Shown one piece after another: positions 5,822 through 12,678 of a stretch of 12,678 bases of DNA; within the stretch, counting starts at the first letter, position 1; each line of letters starts with the position of its first letter. Both the position numbers and the translations under genes were made by a program. The stretch comes from CAYNQN01 sp964530525. Its GTDB lineage: Bacteria; Actinomycetota; Acidimicrobiia; Acidimicrobiales; Acidimicrobilacustridaceae. The stretch is taken from assembly GCA_964530525.1 (NCBI GenBank), contig CAZHBH010000062.1, positions 1 through 12,678 on the forward strand. Reading direction: 5' to 3'. The notes under the pieces are model-generated. The model was given only the letters and a program-made list of their open reading frames with translations, ran no database searches and was not told the origin of the DNA.

Positions 5822-8800
5822 ATGCCCTTCGGTCCCGTTGACCCGGATCTCGACCCGGTCGCCCTCGAATCGCGGGTGCTGCAACGCTGGCAGGCCCTGG
5901 ACGTGCGCTCGGAGCTGGTGGAGCTGCGTCGCGACGGCGAGCCGTGGATCTTCTACGAAGGGCCCCCCACCGCCAACGGACGGCCAGGCCTCCACCACGT
6001 GTGGGCAAGGGTATTCAAGGACCTCTACCCCCGCTTCCACACCATGAAGGGTCGTCGCGTGCCCCGCAAGGGCGGCTGGGACTGCCACGGCCTGCCCGTG
6101 GAGCTGGAGGTCGAGAAGGAGCTGGGCCTGCGGAGCAAGGTGGAGATAGAGGACTTCGGGATCGCCGAGTTCAACAGGCGCTGCCGCGAATCGGTCCACC
6201 GGTACGTGGAGGACTGGACGGCCCTCACGGACCGGTCCGGGGTGTGGATCGACACCTCGGACGCCTACTGGACGCTGTCGGACGACTACATCGAGTCCGT
6301 CTGGTGGCTCGTGCGCCAGCTGTGGGTGAGGGACCTCCTGTACGAAGGCCACCGGGTCTCCCCGTACTGCGCCAGGTGCGGTACGGCGCTCTCGTCTCAC
6401 GAGCTGGGCCAGCCCGACGTGTACCGAGACGTCGTAGACCCTTCGGTGTACGTGCGCTTCCCCTTGACCGGCCCGGGAGCACCCGAAGCCGACCTGGTGG
6501 TGTGGACCACGACGCCTTGGACGCTGGTGTCCAACACCGGGGCGGCCGTGGGCCCCGACATCGAATACGTGCAGGTGCGTGACCCCGAGGGGGGACGCGA
6601 CACGGTGGTGGCGGGAGTGCTCGCCCCGGAGGGGGCTGAGGTGGTCGCGCGCTGGCGGGGCTCGGAGATGGTCGGCTGGCGCTACCAGAGGCCCTTCGAG
6701 ATGGTGGATGCGCCCGACGACGGCTCAGACGGCTGGAGGGTCGTAGCCGCCGACTTCGTCAGCACCGACGACGGCACAGGCATCGTTCACCTCGCCCCCG
6801 CGTTCGGCGAGGACGACAACCGGATCGGGAAGGCCGAGAGACTGCCGCTGCTCAACCCGGTGACGGCGCAGGGCACCTTCGACGAGCGGGTCGCGCCGTG
6901 GACCGGCACCTTCGTGAAGGACGCCGACCCCGCCATCATCGAGGAGCTGCGCTCGCGGGGCCTGGTGGTGCGCGAACAGGCCTACGAGCACTCCTACCCG
7001 CACTGCTGGCGATGCCACACGCCACTGATCTACTGGGCCAAGACGTCGTGGTTCGTCCGCACCTCCAACAAGCGCGACCTGCTGATGCGCGAGAACGAGA
7101 CGGTCGACTGGCACCCCTCCAACATCAAGCACGGTCGCTTCGGCAACTGGCTGGAGGGCAACGTCGACTGGGCGCTGTCGCGCGACCGCTACTGGGGCAC
7201 GCCGCTGCCCATCTGGCGCTGCGGGAGATGCTCCACCGACACCTGCGTCGGCTCGGTGGACGAGCTGTCGGCCCTGGCCGAGCGAGACCTGAGCGACCTC
7301 GACCTGCACCGCCCGTACATCGACGAGGTGACCTTCACCTGCGCCTGCGGGGGGACGGCGAGTCGGCTGGCGCCCGTGCTCGACGCCTGGTTCGACTCGG
7401 GATCCATGCCCACCGCCCAGCAGCACTGGCCGTTCTCTGTGGAGCTGGCCGCCCCTGCGCACGGCGGTGCTGCCGGCAACGGCGACCTGGCGTCCACGGC
7501 GAAGCAGGCCCCTTCGCTGCCCGACGCCTACCCCGCCGACTTCATCTGCGAGGGCATCGACCAGACCCGTGGGTGGTTCTACTCGCTGCTGGCCATCGGA
7601 GCGCTCGTGTTCGACCGAGCCCCGTACCGAAACGTGGTGTGCCTGGCACTCGTGGTCGACGAAGACGGCCAGAAGATGTCCAAGTCGCGCGGCAACGTGA
7701 TCGAGCCGACGGAGATCTTCGACAACGAGGGGGCCGACGCCCTGCGGTGGTACTTCTTCTCGCAGGGTCAGCCCTGGACGTCTCGGCGGGTCTACCACGA
7801 CGCCATCCGCGAAGCCGCCCGCCAGACGCTGTTCACCCTCTGGAACGTCTTCTCGTTCTTCGCGACCTACGCCGACCTCGACGGGTGGGAGCCGCACGCT
7901 GGTGCCGGCTCCGGGGATCCCAGCCACGTGCTCGACCGCTGGGTCCTCTCCGAGCTGGACGACACGGTTGCAGGGGTGACCAGTGCCCTCGAGGGGTTCG
8001 ACGCCTTCACCGCTGCCAACCGGCTCGCCAGCTTCGTCGACGACCTGTCGAACTGGTACGTGAGGCGCAGCCGGCCACGGTTCTGGAAGGCAGCCGAGCC
8101 CGAGGCGCACGCCACCCTCCACGAGTGCCTGGTGACCACCTCGCTGCTCATGGCGCCCTTCTGCCCGTTCCTCGCCGACGAGATCTACACCGCGCTCACC
8201 GGCGAGCGCTCGGTGCACCTGGCCGACTGGCCCGACGACCGGGGCAGGCACGACGCCGAGTTGGCCGCGCAGATGGCCGCCGCCCGTCGGATCGTCACCA
8301 TCGGGCGCTCAGCGCGCACCGAGGCCAAGGTGAAGGTGCGCCAGCCCCTGGCCAAGGCACTGGTTCTGCACCCCGCCGGCAAGCTCGCAGACGACGTCGC
8401 CGCCGAGATCACCTCCGAGCTGAACGTCAAGGAGCTGGAGGACATCGACACGCTCTCGGGCCTGATGACCTGGTCGTTGCAGCCCAACTTCCGAACGCTC
8501 GGCCCTCGGCTGGGCCCCAAGGTGAACGAGGTGAAGCAGGCCCTCGCCGCCGCGGACGGCTCGGCGCTCAGAGCCCGCCTGGAGGCCGAAGGCTACGTGG
8601 AGGTGGCCGGCGAACGGCTGGAGGCGGGCGACGTGGAGGCACGTGCCCAGCGCCACGACGCCTATGCCCTGGCGGAGGACGACGGCTGGGCGGTGGCCCT
8701 CGACCTGGAGATCGATGCCGGCCTACGTGGCGAGGGCGTGGCCCGCGAGCTGGTGCGGGCGCTCAACGACGCCCGCAAGGAGATGGGCCTCGCGATCGCC

Positions 8801-9013
8801 GACCGCATCTCGGTGACGCTCGACCCGCCCGAGCCCATCCGCGCCGCCGCGGAGGCTCACAGCACCTGGATCGCCGGCGAGATCCTCGCCGAGTCCTTCA
8901 CGATCGGGCCCCTCGACCCTCAAAGCGGAGGCGACAACAACGACGTCGTCGGAGGACGGACCACCCTCGCCGTGGAGGGCGAGGAGATACCCGTCGCCGT
9001 CTCCCGGATCTGA
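5822..9013 (+). CDS. ileS: Isoleucyl-tRNA synthetase, type 2 (eukaryote-like), with GLHH in place of HxGH
   Basis: 1063 residues; charges tRNA-Ile in the cytoplasm. The Rossmann fold begins at about residue 40. The class I signature, normally HxGH (PHYGH), reads PGLHH here: G56, L57, H58, H59. The second signature KMSKS is intact at 618-622. The CP1 editing domain (about 180-410) has WTTTPWTLVSN (W228 onward) and DDGTGIVHLAPAFGEDD. Cys pairs that could bind zinc are YCARC, HCWRC, WRCGRC and CACGG. The anticodon domain (DLSNWYVRRSRPRFWK) and a long C-terminal part follow. Length and the CWRC...WFVRTS block fit the IleRS2 class used by mycobacteria. Residues 545-569 hold an Ala/Gly-rich insert before the DFICEGIDQTRGW block. 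Type 2 enzymes resist mupirocin naturally, and the GxHH swap has been linked to hyper-resistance in some of them. The gene lies opposite to all its neighbours in the block. Confidence 0.97.
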   Translation: MPFGPVDPDLDPVALESRVLQRWQALDVRSELVELRRDGEPWIFYEGPPTANGRPGLHHVWARVFKDLYPRFHTMKGRRVPRKGGWDCHGLPVELEVEKELGLRSKVEIEDFGIAEFNRRCRESVHRYVEDWTALTDRSGVWIDTSDAYWTLSDDYIESVWWLVRQLWVRDLLYEGHRVSPYCARCGTALSSHELGQPDVYRDVVDPSVYVRFPLTGPGAPEADLVVWTTTPWTLVSNTGAAVGPDIEYVQVRDPEGGRDTVVAGVLAPEGAEVVARWRGSEMVGWRYQRPFEMVDAPDDGSDGWRVVAADFVSTDDGTGIVHLAPAFGEDDNRIGKAERLPLLNPVTAQGTFDERVAPWTGTFVKDADPAIIEELRSRGLVVREQAYEHSYPHCWRCHTPLIYWAKTSWFVRTSNKRDLLMRENETVDWHPSNIKHGRFGNWLEGNVDWALSRDRYWGTPLPIWRCGRCSTDTCVGSVDELSALAERDLSDLDLHRPYIDEVTFTCACGGTASRLAPVLDAWFDSGSMPTAQQHWPFSVELAAPAHGGAAGNGDLASTAKQAPSLPDAYPADFICEGIDQTRGWFYSLLAIGALVFDRAPYRNVVCLALVVDEDGQKMSKSRGNVIEPTEIFDNEGADALRWYFFSQGQPWTSRRVYHDAIREAARQTLFTLWNVFSFFATYADLDGWEPHAGAGSGDPSHVLDRWVLSELDDTVAGVTSALEGFDAFTAANRLASFVDDLSNWYVRRSRPRFWKAAEPEAHATLHECLVTTSLLMAPFCPFLADEIYTALTGERSVHLADWPDDRGRHDAELAAQMAAARRIVTIGRSARTEAKVKVRQPLAKALVLHPAGKLADDVAAEITSELNVKELEDIDTLSGLMTWSLQPNFRTLGPRLGPKVNEVKQALAAADGSALRARLEAEGYVEVAGERLEAGDVEARAQRHDAYALAEDDGWAVALDLEIDAGLRGEGVARELVRALNDARKEMGLAIADRISVTLDPPEPIRAAAEAHSTWIAGEILAESFTIGPLDPQSGGDNNDVVGGRTTLAVEGEEIPVAVSRI

Positions 9014-9060
9014 GCTCGCGGCAGTCCATCGGTCGCCACGCCGCGACGATCTAGCGGAGG

Positions 9061-9075
9061 GCCCTGCTCGAGGGC
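9061..9075. terminator. Short hairpin between convergent ileS and divIVA
   Basis: GCCCT-GCTCG-AGGGC gives a 5-bp stem in the 66-base gap between the two stop codons. No T-run. It is a weak candidate for a shared terminator. Confidence 0.25.
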
Positions 9076-9079
9076 GCGA

Positions 9080-10075
9080 TCAGCGCGGGCCGTGGCGGTC
9101 GTCGTCGCCGAAGTCGTTCTCGAAGAAGGCGCGCATGGCTGCGTCGGCCTCCTCGTCGGCGGGGCCCAGCGGATCGGCGTCGACGGCAGGGCCGCCGGCG
9201 GGCACCGACGAAGGCGGTGCGGGTGGCGCAGGCGGTGCCGGTGGCTCCGGGGCAGGCGGAACCGGGACCTCCACGGCATCGGGTTGCGGCTCCGGGGGCG
9301 CGGATGCCTGGATGGGCGCCGGCTCGACGGGCGAGACCGGGATGGGTCCCGACGTCTCCTCGACCTCCTCGAAGAGCTCGGCGGCCTCGACGAGCTGCGT
9401 GGGTGGGCCGGCCTCGACGACCTCCTCGGGACCAGGGTGGGGCTCGCCCGCCGCGCCCTGCTCGAAGCGCGTGCTGCGTAGCAGGGGCAGGGCACGCGCG
9501 TTGAGGACCGCGGGATCGTCGACCAACTGCTGAAGGGCCTCGATGCCCGAGCGGAGCTGGCGCCGCTGCTCCTCGAGCCACGCTTGCAACGCGTCGACGT
9601 CCGCGCGCAGCTCCTCGCGGCGGCCCTCGAGGTCGTGGACGGCAGCGCTGGCTGCCTCCTGGGCCTCGGAGCGGACCCGGTCCGCCTCGGACTCGCTGTC
9701 ACGCAGGATCGAAGCCGCCTTGGTGCGAGCCTCCTCGATGGTCGCGTCCGCTGTGCGCTGGGCCATCAGCAGGATCGAGGACGCCCGCTCCACGTCTGCC
9801 GCCGAGTCCGCCGGGGCGGGAGCGACAGAGATCTGGTTGGACCCTGTGGCCCGCAGCACCTCCAGCTCCTGCTCTGCCGCCGCCTGCGCGCGCTGAGCAG
9901 CTGCCACGCGGGCGTCGGCCTCCTCGGCGGTGATGGTCGCCTGACGGAGCTTCTCCTGGAGCTGGGCGACGGCCGCGCTCACCTTCTCGAGGAAGTTGTC
10001 GACCTCCTCGGGGTCGTATCCCCGGCGACGCTCGGAGAAGCGGACATCTGTGAGCAGGCGAGGGGTTCCGTCCAT
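9080..10075 (-). CDS. divIVA: DivIVA-domain polar growth/division protein (Wag31-like)
   Basis: 331 residues. In actinobacteria DivIVA marks cell poles by sensing curved membrane and recruits wall-synthesis enzymes. The N-terminal DivIVA domain (LLTDVRFSERRRGYDPEEVDNFLEKV...) is clear. Residues 35-75 and about 90-185 form long coiled coils rich in Ala, Glu, Gln and Arg. A Pro-rich stretch (PVPPAPEPPAPPAPPAPP, about residues 275-292) and an acidic C terminus (FFENDFGDDD) follow. The frame stays open seven codons upstream (10096), but the ATG at 10075 gives the family's N terminus and lies 7 bases after a -10 box. The position after sepF and yggT is the standard one. The long disordered C-terminal part is variable in the family; its partners are unknown. 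Confidence 0.93.
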   Translation of the reverse strand: MDGTPRLLTDVRFSERRRGYDPEEVDNFLEKVSAAVAQLQEKLRQATITAEEADARVAAAQRAQAAAEQELEVLRATGSNQISVAPAPADSAADVERASSILLMAQRTADATIEEARTKAASILRDSESEADRVRSEAQEAASAAVHDLEGRREELRADVDALQAWLEEQRRQLRSGIEALQQLVDDPAVLNARALPLLRSTRFEQGAAGEPHPGPEEVVEAGPPTQLVEAAELFEEVEETSGPIPVSPVEPAPIQASAPPEPQPDAVEVPVPPAPEPPAPPAPPAPPSSVPAGGPAVDADPLGPADEEADAAMRAFFENDFGDDDRHGPR

Positions 10076-10082
10076 GGCTCCG

Positions 10083-10088
10083 ATCGTA
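10083..10088 (-). promoter_or_regulatory. -10 box of divIVA, leaderless arrangement
   Basis: TACGAT on the minus strand, identical to the box of the Rrf2 gene and with the same 7-base distance to the start codon (ATG at 10075). GGAG lies only 2 bases from the ATG, too near for a normal ribosome site. It suggests that divIVA has its own promoter besides read-through from ftsZ-sepF-yggT. No clear -35. Confidence 0.5.
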
Positions 10089-10096
10089 GCGACCAC

Positions 10097-10128
10097 GACG
10101 GACCCTCACCGGCAAGGTGTCGTCCGTC
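10097..10128 (-). promoter_or_regulatory. Hairpin upstream of divIVA (terminator of yggT or operator)
   Basis: GACGGAC (10097-10103) pairs with GTCCGTC (10122-10128), 7 bp perfect, and inside CACC pairs with GGTG around a five-base loop. It lies about 40 bases after the yggT stop and covers where the -35 of divIVA would be. No T-run. It could end transcription of the upstream genes or bind a regulator of divIVA. Confidence 0.35.
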
Positions 10129-10166
10129 CACGCCCCGGCCCCACCCGGGTCCGGCGAACGACCCGA

Positions 10167-10421
10167 TCAACCGCAGATGTAGAGCACCAGCAGCTGGATC
10201 GCGATGAGCAGGACGATGGGCGAGAGATCCAGCCCTGCGCCTCCGAGGCGCACAGGCGGGAGCAGCGACCTGATCGGGCTCAGCACCGGCTCGGTGAGCG
10301 AGTAGAGCACCCTTTGCACGGTCGCAAGCGGTCCGGGGCCCGACACCGGGAACCACGAGATGACCACGCGACCCAACACCACGATCACGTACAGCTGGAG
10401 CAGAGAGCAGACGATCGACAC
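10167..10421 (-). CDS. yggT: YggT-family (YlmG) integral membrane protein
   Basis: 84 residues, two membrane helices (about 5-24 and 66-83) joined by a loop with the family motif LSPIRSLLPPVRLGGAGLDLSPIV. YggT/YlmG proteins sit in the cytoplasmic membrane; they are linked to cell division by their constant neighbourhood with sepF and divIVA, and relatives act in plastid nucleoid or cyanobacterial division, but the biochemical role is unknown. The GTG at 10421 follows the sepF stop by 21 bases. Its ribosome site is weak (GGAG about 12 bases away), so it probably relies on coupling with sepF. Confidence 0.92.
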   Translation of the reverse strand: MSIVCSLLQLYVIVVLGRVVISWFPVSGPGPLATVQRVLYSLTEPVLSPIRSLLPPVRLGGAGLDLSPIVLLIAIQLLVLYICG

Positions 10422-10442
10422 CTGGCCTGGCCGCTCCGGCTA

Positions 10443-11024
10443 TCAGGCGTCGTGCAGGCCGCGCTCTTGCAAGCGGCGCCGCTCGTCGGCAGAGACCTCG
10501 ACGTTGGCCGGGGTCAGCAGGTACACCTGGTGGGCGACCTTCTCCATGTGGCCACCCAGCCCGTAGCAGAGGCCGCTGGAGAAGTCGATGAGCCTGCGGG
10601 CGAGGTCGCGCTCGGCTCCCTGCAGGTTGAGGATCACCGGCTGGCTCACCTTGAACCGATCGGCCACGTCCTGGGCCTGGTTGAACGACGAGGGCGAGAC
10701 CACGTGGGGCTTGGTGCTCGCCGAGGCGGGCACGGGCCGCACCACGGGCCGCGGCGTGGGGGCCTCGCGGGGGGGCTCGCCGGATGTCGGAGACGGGATC
10801 GTGCGAACCGCCGAGGGCTCGGGATCGCCCATGGACGGTGGAGGGCCGGCCATCTGGCTCCTGGCACCCCGTGGGCGTCCGGCCACAGTGCGCGCCGGCG
10901 GCGCCGGCTCGCGAGCAGCCTGAGGCGCCCCCGCGACGATCCTGTCGTCGTAGGGGTCTTCCTCGTACTCCTCGTCGGGGCCGAGCCCGAGGTAGAGCAT
11001 GGCTCTACGCCACATCGAAGCCAT
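10443..11024 (-). CDS. sepF: Cell division protein SepF
   Basis: 193 residues. SepF ties FtsZ filaments to the membrane. The N-terminal amphipathic helix (MWRRAMLYLGLG) is the membrane anchor. Residues 16-100 form a disordered linker, acidic first and then rich in Pro, Arg and Ser. The SepF domain is at about 102-185, with the conserved QAQDVADRFKVSQPVILNLQ, a glycine-rich GLCYGLGGHMEKV turn and VYLLTPANVEVS. The ATG at 11024 has a perfect AGGAGG ribosome site 5 bases upstream; another ATG at 11015 is farther away. In actinobacteria, which lack FtsA, SepF is the essential FtsZ anchor. Its target, the FtsZ C-terminal tail, is encoded two genes upstream. Confidence 0.96.
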   Translation of the reverse strand: MASMWRRAMLYLGLGPDEEYEEDPYDDRIVAGAPQAAREPAPPARTVAGRPRGARSQMAGPPPSMGDPEPSAVRTIPSPTSGEPPREAPTPRPVVRPVPASASTKPHVVSPSSFNQAQDVADRFKVSQPVILNLQGAERDLARRLIDFSSGLCYGLGGHMEKVAHQVYLLTPANVEVSADERRRLQERGLHDA

Positions 11025-11090
11025 CCGATCCTCCTGGGGACTGCCACCAGCACCGCGCCGGCCGCTCGCCTCCCTGACTTTGGCGCCAGG

Positions 11091-11810
11091 CTAGTGGTCT
11101 TGGACGCCGAGAGGATAGGTGATCGGAGCCATCCACACCGCCAGGGCGTGCCTGGCGCGGTCCTGGCGTGCCCGGTGCGAGTACCACCTGCCCCTGGGGT
11201 CGCAGGCCGTGCAGGCTCGCTCCACCGGCACCTCCGAGACGCCCGAGCGGGCCATGCCTGCGCTCACCGCCGCCGGCACGTCGAGCGCCGCAGAACCGTC
11301 GGCCGTCGTTCCGACCACCGCCGGTCCCAGGCGTTCGCGCACCAGCTCGAGCTCGTCGGGGCCGAACTCGTAGCACTCCGGGCCTATGCACGAGAACAGC
11401 GCGCCGAACACCTGCTCGGCCCCGAGGTCTCTCATCGCAGACACCGCTGCGGGTATCACACCGGCCGCGAGCCCTCGCCATCCCGCGTGCACCGCCGCCA
11501 CGACGCCCTGCGGGCTGATCAGGGCGATGGGCCCGCAGTCCGCTGCGCGCACGCTGACCACGGTCCCCGCCAAGGTGGTGACCAGTGCGTCGCCCTCCGC
11601 CCCGTGGGCCCCCAGAGCGCTCTCGGCGTCGGTCACCCGGACCACACCGGCTCCGTGGACCTGGGTCAGCGAGATCCACGGCAGGTCCACCAGACCTCTC
11701 TGGGCACGTTCCAGCTCCACTGGATCGTGCCCCAGTCGGAAGTCGCCGTCCGAGGTGGTGCTCAGCGTGGCCGTGGCGACGCCACGCTCTGTCGTCACCT
11801 GCCAGCGCAT
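11091..11810 (-). CDS. pgeF: Peptidoglycan editing factor PgeF (YfiH/YlmD, laccase-domain family)
   Basis: 239 residues from the ATG at 11810 (GGGG 6 bases upstream); a GTG directly before it (11813) would add one residue. The family's metal-site residues are present: H52 (QVHGAG), C92 (AADCGP) and H108 (VHAGWRG), followed by IGPECYEFG and the end block ACTACDPRGRWYSHRA. In E. coli, PgeF removes UDP-MurNAc carrying L-Ser in place of L-Ala, preventing mis-built peptidoglycan; other family members have been described as purine nucleoside phosphorylases or polyphenol oxidases. It follows ftsZ by 57 bases, as usual. The PLP protein gene yggS, which commonly stands next, is absent: sepF starts after only 66 bases. 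Confidence 0.93.
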   Translation of the reverse strand: MRWQVTTERGVATATLSTTSDGDFRLGHDPVELERAQRGLVDLPWISLTQVHGAGVVRVTDAESALGAHGAEGDALVTTLAGTVVSVRAADCGPIALISPQGVVAAVHAGWRGLAAGVIPAAVSAMRDLGAEQVFGALFSCIGPECYEFGPDELELVRERLGPAVVGTTADGSAALDVPAAVSAGMARSGVSEVPVERACTACDPRGRWYSHRARQDRARHALAVWMAPITYPLGVQDH

Positions 11811-11867
11811 CACGGACCCCGATCGAGCGGACCGAGCAAGCAGAGCGAGCTAGCTGAGCGAAGGCTG

Positions 11868-12678
11868 CTATCGCAGGAAGCTCGGGACGTCGAACTCGTC
11901 GTCGCCCGCGGTGAAGCCGAGCTCCTCGTCGTCGTCGCCGGAGTCGTCGCCGGCGAAGACGTCGGTGATGGGCGTGAGGTCGTCGTCCTCTCCCCCGCGT
12001 CCCTTGCGGTCGGTGTCCCAGCGGTCGAAGCCGGCGGCGATCACCGTGACCCTCACCTCGTCGCCCATCTCGTCGTCGATGACCGTGCCGAAGATGATGT
12101 TGGCGTCGGGGTGGGCGACGGAGTGGATCACCTCGGCGGCCTCGTTCACCTCGAACAGGCCGAGGTCTGTGCCTCCGGTGATGGTGAGGAGGATGCCACG
12201 TGCGCCCTCGATGCTGGCCTCCAGCAGCGGGCTGGATATCGCCGCCCGAGCGGCGTTGAGGGCCCTGCCCTCCCCGGACCCGAAGCCGATGCCCATCAGG
12301 GCGGAACCGGCGTCGCTCATGATCATCTTGACGTCGGCGAAGTCGGTGTTGATCAGACCCGGCGTGGTGATGAGGTCGGTGATGCCCTGCACGCCTTGCA
12401 GGAGGACCTCGTCGGCCATCTTGAACGCGCTCAGCACCGACGTCTTGTCGTTGGAGACGGTGAGGAGCCGGTCGTTGGGGATGACGATGAGCGTGTCGAC
12501 CTTGTCCTTGAGCCTCTGTATTCCGTGCTCGGCCTGGACCGCGCGCCGGCGGCCCTCGAACCCGAACGGGCGCGTGACGACACCGATGGTGAGCGCCCCC
12601 AGGCCCTTGGCGATCTCGGCGATCACCGGAGCCGCACCGGTACCGGTGCCTCCGCCCTTCCCCGCCGTGATGAAGACC
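11868..12678 (-). CDS. ftsZ: Cell division GTPase FtsZ, C-terminal part (cut by window end)
   Basis: 269 codons remain; the start lies outside the window. FtsZ polymerises into the Z-ring. The visible part begins VFITAG and the GTP-binding signature GGGTGTGAAPV; the residue before it is Lys where other FtsZ proteins usually have Met or Glu. GVVTRPFGFEGRRR, TLIVIPNDRL, ADEVLLQGVQGITDLIT and the synergy (T7) loop GLINTDFADVK, with its catalytic aspartates, follow. The fold ends at VTVIAAGFD. The linker is short and acidic, and the C-terminal tail GDDEFDVPSFLR matches the conserved D-x-DVPxFL peptide bound by SepF and other partners. It is the first gene of the ftsZ-pgeF-sepF-yggT-divIVA run. 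Confidence 0.98.
   Translation of the reverse strand, partial: VFITAGKGGGTGTGAAPVIAEIAKGLGALTIGVVTRPFGFEGRRRAVQAEHGIQRLKDKVDTLIVIPNDRLLTVSNDKTSVLSAFKMADEVLLQGVQGITDLITTPGLINTDFADVKMIMSDAGSALMGIGFGSGEGRALNAARAAISSPLLEASIEGARGILLTITGGTDLGLFEVNEAAEVIHSVAHPDANIIFGTVIDDEMGDEVRVTVIAAGFDRWDTDRKGRGGEDDDLTPITDVFAGDDSGDDDEELGFTAGDDEFDVPSFLR

Noticed and set aside
6725..8251. Minus-strand open frame of 508 codons inside ileS
   Set aside because: Antisense shadow of ileS with no recognisable domain.
6898..9054. Plus-strand open frame of 718 codons in a second frame of ileS
   Set aside because: Arg/Ala/Gly/Pro-rich composition typical of an out-of-frame translation; it overlaps the true IleRS frame fully.

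Overview
The window is a dense, very GC-rich block of housekeeping genes from an actinobacterium. Three things point to this lineage. The order ftsZ-pgeF-sepF-yggT-divIVA-ileS-(Lys-rich DksA-like)-lspA-rluD...dnaE is the order known from actinobacterial chromosomes. It also carries a clear Bpa/PafE proteasome activator, found in proteasome-bearing actinobacteria. Finally, several starts look leaderless. A deep branch such as Acidimicrobiia would fit, but I cannot prove the class from this sequence. A 100-base run of N at 5365-5464 marks it as a draft or metagenome assembly.

Layout. At 1-2889, all on the minus strand, transcription runs from a metal-dependent phosphodiesterase/phosphatase-like gene to bpa (10 bases apart), a GC hairpin, and the N-terminal 377 codons of dnaE, cut by the window edge. 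At 2890-3050 is a palindrome-rich divergent promoter region, followed by an Rrf2-family regulator on the plus strand (3051-3485), which converges on rluD. At 3535-5660, on the minus strand, the order of transcription is a DksA/TraR-like protein with a histone-H1-like Lys/Ala/Pro tail (interrupted by the N run), lspA, and rluD (GTGA overlap). At 5822-9013 ileS lies alone on the plus strand. At 9080-12678, on the minus strand, lies the division cluster: ftsZ (cut by the window end), pgeF, sepF, yggT, divIVA.

How the genes work together. FtsZ, SepF, YggT and DivIVA form the divisome and polar-growth module. PgeF removes a mis-made peptidoglycan precursor. LspA, RluD and IleRS serve lipoprotein maturation, rRNA modification and tRNA charging. 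DnaE is the replicative polymerase, here with a complete PHP metal site. Bpa opens the 20S proteasome gate without ATP.

I do not see a new defence, mobile or biosynthetic system. The points most worth a second look are: IleRS with the class I HxGH signature rearranged to GLHH, linked to mupirocin hyper-resistance in some type 2 enzymes; a TANNNT box 6-7 bases before the start codon in three genes; the Lys-rich DksA-like protein, whose 75-base super-repeat probably caused the assembly gap and whose zinc-finger cysteines are mostly lost; the Bpa tail GTYL in place of GQYL; an Rrf2 protein with two of three cluster cysteines; and the absence of yggS between pgeF and sepF.
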